Below are positions 24,765-32,939 of a stretch of 64,000 nt of DNA, one piece after another (position 1 is the first letter of the stretch; each line of letters opens with the position of its first letter). The notes under the pieces were generated by a model, which had not been told where the DNA came from, searched no databases, and was given only the letters and a program-made list of their open reading frames with translations. Origin of the DNA: Pseudoduganella umbonata (GTDB lineage Bacteria > Pseudomonadota > Gammaproteobacteria > Burkholderiales > Burkholderiaceae_D). Position numbers and translations under genes: made by a program. Location: contig NZ_JACHXS010000003.1 in NCBI RefSeq assembly GCF_014192225.1, positions 697,319 to 761,318 of the forward strand, in the 5' to 3' direction.

Positions 24765-27083
24765 ATGACAGCCGAAACGACCGATACCGACATCCTGATC
24801 CTGGGCCATGCGCCGAAGGCCCGCGAATGGCTGCGCGCGCTGCCGTGCTTCGTGCGCGCCGTGACCGACGCCTGCCTGGCCGCCGCCCAGCCCTGGCACG
24901 GCGTGCGCCTCCTGCTGTGCGCGCCCGCCGTCGATCCCGGCCTGCTGGCCCGGCTGCGCGTGCTGCCGGCAATGCAGGATTGCGCGATGGTGGCGCTGTC
25001 GCCCGCCTGCGACGACGGCCGGGTCGAGTTCGACGACGTGATCGACCTGGCCGGCAGCACGGCCGAGGCATTCGTGGCACGCATCCAGGCCACGCTGAAC
25101 GGCGCGCGGGTACGGACGCGGCGCAACGCCCGCTACCGGCTGCTGCAGCAGGTCGACGACATGTTCCGGCACCTGGACGACCCGCGCGACATCGCCCAGG
25201 CCGCCGCCGGCCTGCTGGGCCGGCACCTGCGCGTGAACCGCTGCGCGTTCGCCGACGTGGCCGCGGACGAGGACACGTACCAGCTGACCGGCGACTACAA
25301 CGCCGGCGTGCCCGTCATCGCCGGCCGCAGCCGGTTCGCCGATTTCGGTGCCGCCTGCCTGGCCGCCATGCGGCAGGGCGTGCCGTTCGTGGTCGAGGAT
25401 GCCGAAACCGATCCGCGCACCGCCGCCACGCTGGAACGCTACCGCCAGGGCGGCATCTATGCGGCGATCTGCGTCCCGGTGCTGAAGGAAGGCCGCTTCG
25501 TGTCGGCGATGGCGGTGCACACCGTCACGCCGCGCCGCTGGCGCACGGACGAAGTCTCGCTGCTGGTGGCGGTGGCCGACCGCTGCCGCGAATCGATGGA
25601 GCGGGGCCGCATCGCGCGCACGCTGCAGTCGAAGGAGGCGCGCTACCGCACGCTCGTCGAGACGATGTCCGCCGTGGTCTGGCACATGGAAGGCGACCGC
25701 ATGCGCGCCGGCGAGAATCCCAGCTGGTCGGCATTCACCGGCCAGTTGCCGGAAGAGTACGAAGGCGCGGGCTGGATGGATGCGCTGCATCCGCACGACC
25801 GGCCCGCCGCCGCGGCCGCATGGCAATCGGCCTCCACGCACGGCCATCCGTACGTGGCCAGCTACCGGCTGCGCCGGCACGATGGCGAATACCGCCACAT
25901 GCTGTCGCGCGGCGCCGTCGTGCGCAGCGGCGACGCGGCCGTCGAGTGGGTCGGCAACTGCCTCGACGTGACCGATATCCGCCATGCGCAGGAAGCGCTG
26001 CGGGTGGCCAACACGCGGCTGCAGTTCACGCTCGATTCGGCGCAGATCGCCGACTGGATCTACGATCCCGTGCGGCACAGCATCAGCGGCTCGGCGCGGC
26101 TGGCACGGCTGCTCGAATGCGACGCCCCCGACGGCGCGTGGGAACTGGCCAAGGTCAGGGAGCGCATCCACCCGGACGACCTGCCCCGGCTGGGCGAGAG
26201 CTTCCGCGCCGCCGTGGCGGCGAACCGGCCATGGCGCGACGAATGCCGGCTGGTCGGTCCGGACGGCAAGGAACGCTGGGTGGCCGCCCACGGCAGCCGC
26301 TACAGCGACGACCAGGCGTCCGGCTGGCGCCTGCTCGGCATCGTCTACGACATCACGGCCCACAAGCGCTCCGAACAGGCACTGCGCGAGGCCGATGCCC
26401 GCAAGGACGAGTTCCTCGCCATGCTGGCGCACGAACTGCGCAACCCGCTTGCGCCGATCGGCGCCGCCGCCCAGGTGCTGGCGGTGGCCGGCGCCGATGC
26501 GGCCAAGGTATCGATGGCCAGCGCCGTCATCGGCCGGCAGGTACGCCACATGGCCGGCCTGGTCGACGACCTGCTCGACGTGTCGCGCGTGAAGCGCGGC
26601 CTGGTGCGGCTGGAAAAGCGGCGCTGCGACATGGCCGCCGTGATCGCCGCCGCGCTCGAGCAGGTACGCCCGCTGGCCGACCGCCGCGGCCACCGGCTGG
26701 CGGTGGCGCTGCCCGATGCGCAGGCCTGGGTCGACGGCGACGAGAAACGTCTCGTGCAGGTGGTTGCCAACCTGCTCAACAACGCGGTGAAATACACGCC
26801 GGACGGCGGCAGCATCGACGTCGTGCTGGCGCTCGGCGGCAGCACCACGGTGGTGACGGTGCGCGACAACGGCGTGGGCATGAGTGCCGACTTCCTGGAA
26901 CGGGCCTTCGACGTGTTCGCCCAGGCCGACCAGAGCATCGCCCGCTCGCAGGGCGGCCTGGGACTCGGCCTGGCGCTGGCGCGCAGCCTGGTCAGCGCGC
27001 ATGGCGGCGCCATCGAAGGCGCCAGTGGCGGGCCGGGCAAGGGCGCGACCTTCACGGTCACGCTGCCGCTGGCGGCCGGCTAG
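24765..27083 (+). CDS. GAF-PAS-PAS sensor histidine kinase
   Basis: 772 aa from ATG 24765 (MTAETTDTDILILGHAP). The first about 110 residues resemble a degenerate receiver-like fold (DILILGHAPKAREWL). Then come a GAF domain (about 120-290, FADVAADEDTYQLTGDY and YAAICVPVLKEG), two PAS/PAC domains (about 300-550, with YRTLVETMSAVVWHME and WVGNCLDVTDI), HisKA with His556 in MLAHELRNPLAPI, and HATPase (LLNNAVKYTPDG, DNGVGM, GGLGLGLAL). No membrane segment is seen, so it is probably soluble and senses an intracellular signal or light/redox cofactor. No partner regulator is adjacent. Confidence 0.92.
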   Translation: MTAETTDTDILILGHAPKAREWLRALPCFVRAVTDACLAAAQPWHGVRLLLCAPAVDPGLLARLRVLPAMQDCAMVALSPACDDGRVEFDDVIDLAGSTAEAFVARIQATLNGARVRTRRNARYRLLQQVDDMFRHLDDPRDIAQAAAGLLGRHLRVNRCAFADVAADEDTYQLTGDYNAGVPVIAGRSRFADFGAACLAAMRQGVPFVVEDAETDPRTAATLERYRQGGIYAAICVPVLKEGRFVSAMAVHTVTPRRWRTDEVSLLVAVADRCRESMERGRIARTLQSKEARYRTLVETMSAVVWHMEGDRMRAGENPSWSAFTGQLPEEYEGAGWMDALHPHDRPAAAAAWQSASTHGHPYVASYRLRRHDGEYRHMLSRGAVVRSGDAAVEWVGNCLDVTDIRHAQEALRVANTRLQFTLDSAQIADWIYDPVRHSISGSARLARLLECDAPDGAWELAKVRERIHPDDLPRLGESFRAAVAANRPWRDECRLVGPDGKERWVAAHGSRYSDDQASGWRLLGIVYDITAHKRSEQALREADARKDEFLAMLAHELRNPLAPIGAAAQVLAVAGADAAKVSMASAVIGRQVRHMAGLVDDLLDVSRVKRGLVRLEKRRCDMAAVIAAALEQVRPLADRRGHRLAVALPDAQAWVDGDEKRLVQVVANLLNNAVKYTPDGGSIDVVLALGGSTTVVTVRDNGVGMSADFLERAFDVFAQADQSIARSQGGLGLGLALARSLVSAHGGAIEGASGGPGKGATFTVTLPLAAG

Positions 27084-27225
27084 CGCGCGCCAGCTGTCGT
27101 CCAGCCGTCCTGTCGTCCTGCCTCTCTTTTTCCCTGCTGCCCCGCCTCCTCCTGACGGCCATTCCGGCCGTCGATCGCGTTAGCGCCCTTGCAAATTTCA
27201 TTGTGTGGTTTCGTCGTTCTCATAA

Positions 27226-27241
27226 TTGAAAACGTTTGCAA
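27226..27241 (+). promoter_or_regulatory. LacI-type operator-like palindrome before a TonB receptor
   Basis: TTGAAAAC/GTTTGCAA is a 16-bp dyad with one mismatch centred on CG, in an AT-rich 249-base spacer and about 90 bases upstream of the receptor start. Even-spaced dyads with a central CG are typical of LacI/GalR-family repressors. No LacI gene is in the window, so the regulator is unlinked. Confidence 0.55.
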
Positions 27242-27332
27242 ACCACCAGATGATTCCCATGGCTTTGGATTTTTATAAATAGAATACAAGTCACCAATAA
27301 CGCGAACAACAACCACGATCTGGAGACGCACC

Positions 27333-30300
27333 ATGGGAATGAGGAAACAGCTGAGGAAGCGCGCGATCGCCATCGCCGTCGCGCAACTGGCCATGATGTC
27401 CGGCGCCGCCTGGGCGCAGGACACCGCCGCCGGCAGCGAAGCACAGGCGCCGGCCGCCGCCGTCGTCACCGTCACCGGGCAGCGCGCGGCGCTCAACTCG
27501 GCGCAGAAGATCAAGCAGAACTCGGACGAGATCGTCGATTCGATCGTCGCCGAAGACATCGGCAAGCTGCCGGACAAATCGGTCACGGAGGTACTGCAGC
27601 GGGTCGTCGGCGTAACGATCGACCGCATGCTGGCCAAGGGCGACGACGAGCATTTCTCGGTCGAAGGCTCCGGCGTGTCGATCCGCGGGCTGAACTACGT
27701 GCGCTCGGAGCTGAACGGGCGCGATTCCTTTTCCGCCAACGGCGGCCGGGCGCTCAACTTCGAGGATGTGCCGCCCGAGCTGATGGCCGGCGTGGACGTG
27801 TACAAGAGCCCCTCCGCCGAGCAGGTCGAAGGCGCGGTCGGCGGCCTGGTCAACCTGCGCACCGCGATGCCGTTCGACTTCAAGGGCTTCAAGTTCGGCG
27901 CCTCGCTCGACACCACCTATTCGGAGCTGCGCAAGGACCGCGACCGCCCGAGCGGTTCCGTGCTCGTGTCCAGCCGGTGGAAGACCGGCCTGGGCGAGTT
28001 CGGCGCGCTGATCGACGTGGCCTCGTCCAACAGCAAGGTGCGCACCGACGGTTTCCAGGTCGACGCCTACTTCCCGCGCGACGACGTGAGACCCGGCGGC
28101 CGGGTGTGGGTGCCCAAGGCGGCCCAGTGGCGCACCATGACATACGACCGCGAACGCGACGGCATCTATGGCGCACTGCAGTGGAAACTGAACAACGACC
28201 TGCGCAGCTCCCTCACCTATTTCAAGTCGAAGTACAAGATCCACTGGGATGAGAACGCGGTGTTCGCCTCGGCCGAGCCGTACCGGGTCACGCCCAGCGC
28301 CGACACGGTGTACGACGCCAACGGCGTGATGCTGACCGGCACGCTGGAAACGCCCAACTCGACCGGCATCAACTTCGGCAACGACACACGCTCGGCGGAC
28401 CGCGAATCGTCCACCACCGACCTGGCGTGGAACGTCGAGTGGCGCCCCAGCCCGGCATGGACGCTGTCGGCCGACGTGCAGCGCATCCGCGCCCGCACCG
28501 AGGCGTTCGATTCGACGATCGCCACCGGCATCCTGGTGCCCAAGGAACGGCTGGACCTGACCGGCCGCGTGCCGCACATCACGTTCGACGACAGCGACCG
28601 TGCCTTCCTGGTAAACCCCAACAATTATTTCTGGGATTTCACGATGGAGCACCGGGATGCCAGCGTGGCCAACGAGACGGCGTGGCGTACCGATGCGAAA
28701 TACGCGTTCGACCACCCCGTGCTGCGCGACGTGCGCTTCGGCATACGGCTGACCGACCGCGATTCGCTCAACACGAACTCGAATCCCAGCTACAACTGGG
28801 CGGCCGTCTCCGAACCGTGGATGCTGGGTTCGCAGATCGGCCAGCTGGCCTCGCTGGGCGATCCGCGCTTTGCCGGTGGCGCCTCGGTGCGCACCTTCCC
28901 CAACTACTTCAACGGCGATGCGCCGGCGCCGCCGCCGATGCTGTTCCCGGACGTGGCGCTGACCACCGGCTACCCCGGCAGCTATGCGAAACTGCACAGC
29001 TACCACGAGGTGCTGTGCGCGGAATTCGGCTCCACCTGCGAGCCATGGAAGCCGGCTGCCTGGGGCACCGATCCGGCCGGCGTGAACCGCCAGAACGAAA
29101 AGACCAAGGCGCTGTACACCCAGCTGCGCTTCGGCTGGGACGACCTGCGCTATCCGGTGGACGGCAATATCGGCATCCGCTACGTCAGGACGAACATGAC
29201 CGCGGCCGGCTACACCGCCTTCACGCCACCGGCGAACCTGATCCCGGAGGGCTACGCGGTCATCGGCCCGGCGGTGCCGCGGATTCCCGCGTATGCCGAA
29301 GCGCGCGATTACGACCACAGCTACGGCAATGTGCTGCCCAGCCTGAACCTGCGCATGAAGGTCAGCGACCGGCTGCAACTGCGCCTGGCATTTTCAAAAG
29401 GTATCTCACGGCCGGACTTCTCGCAGCTGCAGGGCTACACGAGCCTGAGCCAGTCGATCACGGCCGAGCGCGACGAGGCAACCAGGCAGATCATCGTGTC
29501 GAGCAACAACCTGACCGGCACGGCGTCCGGCAATCCGTACCTGAAACCCGTGTCGTCGAAGCAGCTCGACCTGACGGCCGAATATTACTGGTCGCAGGTG
29601 GGCTCGTTCACGGTGGCGCTGTTCAACAAGGACCTGAAGGACATCATCATCAAGCAGCTGAACAGCTTCACGGTGAACGACACGTCCGGCCGGCCACAGG
29701 AATTCATCGTCGACTCGCCCGTCAACGGCGCCAAGGGCCACGCGCGCGGCGTCGAAATGGCTTACCAGCAGTACTTCGACATGCTGCCCGGCTGGCTGTC
29801 CGGCTTCGGCGTGCAGGCCAACTTCACCTTCGTCGACAGCAAGAAGGAGCTGTACAACCCGGTCTACCAGGAATACTGCTCGGGCGGCAGCACCCAGTCC
29901 AACCTGAACATGGCGCTGAACGGCTGCGACACCGATGGCCGCACCTTCGGCAACCTGCCGCTCGAGGGTTTGTCGCGGCGCGCCGCCAACCTGGCGTTCA
30001 TGTACGACAAGGGACCATGGTCGGCCCGCGTGGCGTACGCGTGGCGCTCGAAAAGCCTGCTGACGGCCAGCGGCACGCGCGGCGGCCAGGCGCTCGACAC
30101 CAACCCGGCCAGCCCGACCTTCGGCCAGCGCAACCTGAACTGGAGCCTGCCGGTGTGGACCGACCAGTACGGCCAGGTCGATGCGTCGCTGTTCTACAAG
30201 ATCAACGAGCACGCCACGTTCGGGCTGGAGGGCACCAACCTGACCGACGCCATCTTCCGGCAGGTGATGCAGCAGCACATCGGCATGAAGGGCCGCGCCT

Positions 30301-30350
30301 GGTTCTCGTCCGGTCCGCGCTATTCGGCCAAGCTGCGCATCAATTTCTGA
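27333..30350 (+). CDS. TonB-dependent outer-membrane receptor (large carbohydrate type)
   Basis: 1005 aa, with GGAGACGCACC upstream of the ATG. Signal peptide to about residue 28 (MSGAAWAQ). Plug domain about 45-200, starting VVTVTGQRAALNSAQKIK and including IGKLPDKSVTEVLQRVVGV and EQVEGAVGGLVNLRT, followed by a long 22-strand barrel that ends in the aromatic terminus AKLRINF. Length and plug wording fit the Caulobacter/Xanthomonas subfamily of receptors often used for plant oligosaccharides. No sugar enzyme is adjacent, so the substrate is unknown. The LacI-type operator candidate upstream points to control by a sugar-responsive repressor. Confidence 0.9.
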   Translation: MGMRKQLRKRAIAIAVAQLAMMSGAAWAQDTAAGSEAQAPAAAVVTVTGQRAALNSAQKIKQNSDEIVDSIVAEDIGKLPDKSVTEVLQRVVGVTIDRMLAKGDDEHFSVEGSGVSIRGLNYVRSELNGRDSFSANGGRALNFEDVPPELMAGVDVYKSPSAEQVEGAVGGLVNLRTAMPFDFKGFKFGASLDTTYSELRKDRDRPSGSVLVSSRWKTGLGEFGALIDVASSNSKVRTDGFQVDAYFPRDDVRPGGRVWVPKAAQWRTMTYDRERDGIYGALQWKLNNDLRSSLTYFKSKYKIHWDENAVFASAEPYRVTPSADTVYDANGVMLTGTLETPNSTGINFGNDTRSADRESSTTDLAWNVEWRPSPAWTLSADVQRIRARTEAFDSTIATGILVPKERLDLTGRVPHITFDDSDRAFLVNPNNYFWDFTMEHRDASVANETAWRTDAKYAFDHPVLRDVRFGIRLTDRDSLNTNSNPSYNWAAVSEPWMLGSQIGQLASLGDPRFAGGASVRTFPNYFNGDAPAPPPMLFPDVALTTGYPGSYAKLHSYHEVLCAEFGSTCEPWKPAAWGTDPAGVNRQNEKTKALYTQLRFGWDDLRYPVDGNIGIRYVRTNMTAAGYTAFTPPANLIPEGYAVIGPAVPRIPAYAEARDYDHSYGNVLPSLNLRMKVSDRLQLRLAFSKGISRPDFSQLQGYTSLSQSITAERDEATRQIIVSSNNLTGTASGNPYLKPVSSKQLDLTAEYYWSQVGSFTVALFNKDLKDIIIKQLNSFTVNDTSGRPQEFIVDSPVNGAKGHARGVEMAYQQYFDMLPGWLSGFGVQANFTFVDSKKELYNPVYQEYCSGGSTQSNLNMALNGCDTDGRTFGNLPLEGLSRRAANLAFMYDKGPWSARVAYAWRSKSLLTASGTRGGQALDTNPASPTFGQRNLNWSLPVWTDQYGQVDASLFYKINEHATFGLEGTNLTDAIFRQVMQQHIGMKGRAWFSSGPRYSAKLRINF

Positions 30351-30373
30351 TCGGCGTAACGGCGGCCGGGCGC

Positions 30374-31738
30374 TCAGCGATCGCGCAGCCGGCGCCGGGC
30401 GGCGCGGGCGTGCGGCACCCAGGCCTGCACGGCCCAGCGCCGCCACATGATCAGGCCGCGGATCCACTCGTCCGCGGCGAAGGCGATGTACAGGCCGGCC
30501 AGGCCGAAGCCGAAATGGATGCCCAGCACCCAGCTGCCGCCGGCCAGCACCAGCGCCATCGACGCGGCGCCCGCCATCACGGGGAAGCGCACGTCGCCGG
30601 CGGCGCGCAGCGCGTTGATGACCACCAGGTTGAACGTGCGCCCCAGTTCCACCAGCACACCGATCCACAGCAGCTTGCACCCTTCGGCGACGATCGCCGG
30701 GTCGTTCGTGAACGCACCCAGCAGCCAGGGCCCGGCCAGCGCGACGCCGCCCGCCACCACGCCGCTGATGACGAGTCCCCGCCCCAGCGCGCTGCGCACC
30801 AGCCGGTGCGCAGCGCCCAGTTCGCCGGCGCCGACCATGTGGCCGACCATGATTTCCACGGCGAACGCGGTGGCCAGGCTGAACACGATCACCATGGCGC
30901 CGATCTGCTGCACGTAGGCATGCGTGGCCAGTGCCGCCGCGCCCAGCGTGCCGGCGGCCGCCATCGCGGCCATGAACGCCAGCCGCCACGCGATGTTCTC
31001 GGCCGCCGCCGGAATGCCGATGTGCAGCACCTCGGCCAGCTCGCGGCGCGGCAGGTGCCACCAGTCCGCGGCGCGGGTGACAAGGCCGAGGTGCTGGCGC
31101 CACAGCACCAGGTGCAGCACCAGGCCGAGCGCGCGGCTGACCGTCAGCGCAAGCGCGAAGCCCGGCAGGCCCAGCGCCGGCACCGGCCCCCAGCCCTGCA
31201 TCAGCGGCACCGCCAGCACCACGTGCGTGGTATGCATGGCCACCAGCACGAGCAGGGTGTCGCGGGTGCGCAGGTGGGCGCGCATCACGGCCGCCATCGA
31301 CGCGTTCCACGCATCGAACAGCAGCGCGGGCGCCAGCGCCATCAGGAACGGCGCCGCCAGCGGGAACACGTCGGCCGGCGTCTGCAGCAGCTCCAGAAGC
31401 GGCCCGGCGCCGAACAGCGCCACCAGCGCCGTGACGACGCCGATCCAGGTGCTGGCGCCGACCGAGGCCAGCGCCACCCGGTGGGCGCCGTCCCGCTGCC
31501 CTGCCCCGAGGCTTTGCGTGATGACCACGCCGACGCCGGAACCGACGATACGGAACAGCAGGAACAAGGTGACGGAAATATTGTGCGCGATCGCGAACGC
31601 GGCACCGGCCGTGTCGGACAGGTGCGACGCCAGCCACGTGCCGGCGACGCCGATGGCGACAGCGAGGACGAGTTCGACGAGCAGGGGCCACGCGAGCGTG
31701 AAGATATGGGGACGGGGGGAGTTCGGGGAAAGAGTCAT
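30374..31738 (-). CDS. MATE-family multidrug/metabolite exporter
   Basis: 454 aa with about twelve hydrophobic segments. The two-fold MATE pattern is seen in FTLAWPLLVELVLAVAIG and in the second half LHIGIPAAAENIAWRLAFM, and the loop VVITQSLGAGQRDGAHR is typical. Such proteins export cationic or aromatic compounds in exchange for Na+ or H+ in the inner membrane. Start ATG at 31738. It is convergent with the TonB receptor (23 bases between stops) and divergent from the truncated haemoglobin, with 78 bases between starts. Substrate not predictable. Confidence 0.9.
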   Translation of the reverse strand: MTLSPNSPRPHIFTLAWPLLVELVLAVAIGVAGTWLASHLSDTAGAAFAIAHNISVTLFLLFRIVGSGVGVVITQSLGAGQRDGAHRVALASVGASTWIGVVTALVALFGAGPLLELLQTPADVFPLAAPFLMALAPALLFDAWNASMAAVMRAHLRTRDTLLVLVAMHTTHVVLAVPLMQGWGPVPALGLPGFALALTVSRALGLVLHLVLWRQHLGLVTRAADWWHLPRRELAEVLHIGIPAAAENIAWRLAFMAAMAAAGTLGAAALATHAYVQQIGAMVIVFSLATAFAVEIMVGHMVGAGELGAAHRLVRSALGRGLVISGVVAGGVALAGPWLLGAFTNDPAIVAEGCKLLWIGVLVELGRTFNLVVINALRAAGDVRFPVMAGAASMALVLAGGSWVLGIHFGFGLAGLYIAFAADEWIRGLIMWRRWAVQAWVPHARAARRRLRDR

Positions 31739-31780
31739 GGCGGCGGCGGAGAATCCGCCATTCTACGTGCTCCGGGCTCC

Positions 31781-31786
31781 TATAAT
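31781..31786 (+). promoter_or_regulatory. Consensus -10 box for the truncated haemoglobin gene
   Basis: A perfect TATAAT lies 30 bases upstream of the haemoglobin ATG in the divergent spacer with the MATE gene. A clear -35 match is lacking (nearest is around 31758-31763), so the promoter may need an activator. Confidence 0.45.
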
Positions 31787-31816
31787 GATGGTTTCCAGCG
31801 CATTTTTCGCCCAGCC

Positions 31817-32215
31817 ATGTACGCCGCCGCCGATCCAGCCTCGCTGACCCGCCTGGTCCACGAATTCTATGCCGACGTGCGGCGCGAGCCGCTGCTGGCC
31901 GCCGTGTTCGGTCCCCGCATCGGCGACGACTGGGACGCCCACCTGGCCCGCATGGTGGCCTTCTGGAGCGACGTGATGCTGGGCCGCACGCCGGGAACCC
32001 CTGCTTTCCAGGGCAATGTCTACGGCAAGCACATGACACTCGAAGGCGTCACGCCCGAGCATTTCCGGCGCTGGCTCGACCTGTTCGACGCCACCGCGCG
32101 CCGCCTGTTCGAGCCACCGGTGGCGGACGAGCTGCTGGTGGTGGCGAAGCGCATCGCCGCCAGCCTGCAATATGGCTTCTTCGGCAAGGTCGAGGTGGCC
32201 GGGCCTTCCGCCTGA
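31817..32215 (+). CDS. Group III truncated haemoglobin
   Basis: 132 aa, the usual size. Seen: Tyr at B10 in HEFYADVR, Phe in the CD region (VFGPRIGDDW), the proximal His region VYGKHMTLEGVTPEHF, and the conserved Trp in RRWLDLFDATARRLF. These are the marks of group III 2-on-2 globins. Members are linked to oxygen or nitric oxide handling in the cytoplasm, though no function is certain. No strong ribosome site precedes the ATG. A tandem heptamer array follows the stop. Confidence 0.88.
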   Translation: MYAAADPASLTRLVHEFYADVRREPLLAAVFGPRIGDDWDAHLARMVAFWSDVMLGRTPGTPAFQGNVYGKHMTLEGVTPEHFRRWLDLFDATARRLFEPPVADELLVVAKRIAASLQYGFFGKVEVAGPSA

Positions 32216-32220
32216 GCGTC

Positions 32221-32304
32221 GCCTCATGCCTCACGCCTCACGCCTCACGTCTCAGGCATCAGGCATCAGGCATCAGGCATCAGGCATCAAGCATCAGGCA
32301 TCAG
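32221..32304. repeat. Twelve-copy heptanucleotide tandem repeat
   Basis: Twelve 7-bp units in exact register: four GCCTCAY-type, one GTCTCAG hybrid, then seven GCATCAR. The change of unit half way shows two expansion events. It lies between the stops of the convergent haemoglobin and tautomerase genes, so copy-number change would not alter a protein. It has no spacers and is not a CRISPR. Confidence 0.95.
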
Positions 32305-32336
32305 GCAGCGCGCCGGCGACAGCCATCCGGCCGGTT

Positions 32337-32720
32337 TCAGGTGACGTACTGCGCGACCCCGTTCCCGAACGACCAGTTTTCCTTCTTCACCTCGATCAGG
32401 TTGATAAACACGTCTTCCGGCCGCACGCCCGCCTCGACACCGAGGCCGTCGGCGATGCTCTTGTAGAGCAGCTTCTTCTGCTCCACCGTGCGGCCTTCGC
32501 TGATGGTGATCTGGATGAACACCAGCCCATCGGTGCGTTCGATGCCGAGGTATGCCGGGTCGTAGACGAAGTGGTCCTCGTCATGCTCGTTCAGCACCTG
32601 GAAGTTGTCGCGATCGGGTACGCCGATCGTGGCTTTCAACGCTTCATACACCACATTGCCGAGCTTTCGGGCATACGAAGGATCGGGGTTTTTCCTGATA
32701 TCGATCCGGACCAGGGGCAT
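32337..32720 (-). CDS. Tautomerase-superfamily protein
   Basis: 127 aa from ATG 32720, with GAGGAGAAACCCG upstream; this start exposes the catalytic N-terminal Pro (MPLVRIDIRKN). HFVYDPAYLGIERTDG and VFIQITISEGRTVEQKK match the Tautomerase_2 / malonate-semialdehyde-decarboxylase-like branch of about 130 aa. Pro1 serves as general base or acid in keto-enol conversions. The true substrate is unknown and no catabolic neighbours help. Ends next to the heptamer array. Confidence 0.87.
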   Translation of the reverse strand: MPLVRIDIRKNPDPSYARKLGNVVYEALKATIGVPDRDNFQVLNEHDEDHFVYDPAYLGIERTDGLVFIQITISEGRTVEQKKLLYKSIADGLGVEAGVRPEDVFINLIEVKKENWSFGNGVAQYVT

Positions 32721-32939
32721 CGGGTTTCTCCTCGCAGATGATGGATCGTTCAATATAACCCAGCGCCGCGGCGCGGCTTGCGCTGCGTGCCTGGGCGCCC
32801 GGTGCAGCGTTCCGGGCCCCCGCCATGGCGCGTTCCGCGCGATGCGGGTTTCCTTCCGGATCGGTGCGCCGCCCGCCCCGCCGCCGCTGCTAAGCTTTTG
32901 ACTCTCCGCCGGTCACGCCGGCCATCACGAGGAGCGCCG

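Noticed and set aside
21999..27002. A 1667-codon leftward open frame covering AMP nucleosidase, the PRPP synthase region and the sensor kinase antisense
   Set aside because: Only its last 498 codons match a family; the rest is low-complexity Arg/Ala/Gly-rich antisense of real genes in high-GC DNA.
32221..32304. Possible CRISPR array in the regular repeat tract
   Set aside because: Units are 7 bp in direct contact with no unique spacers and no cas gene nearby.
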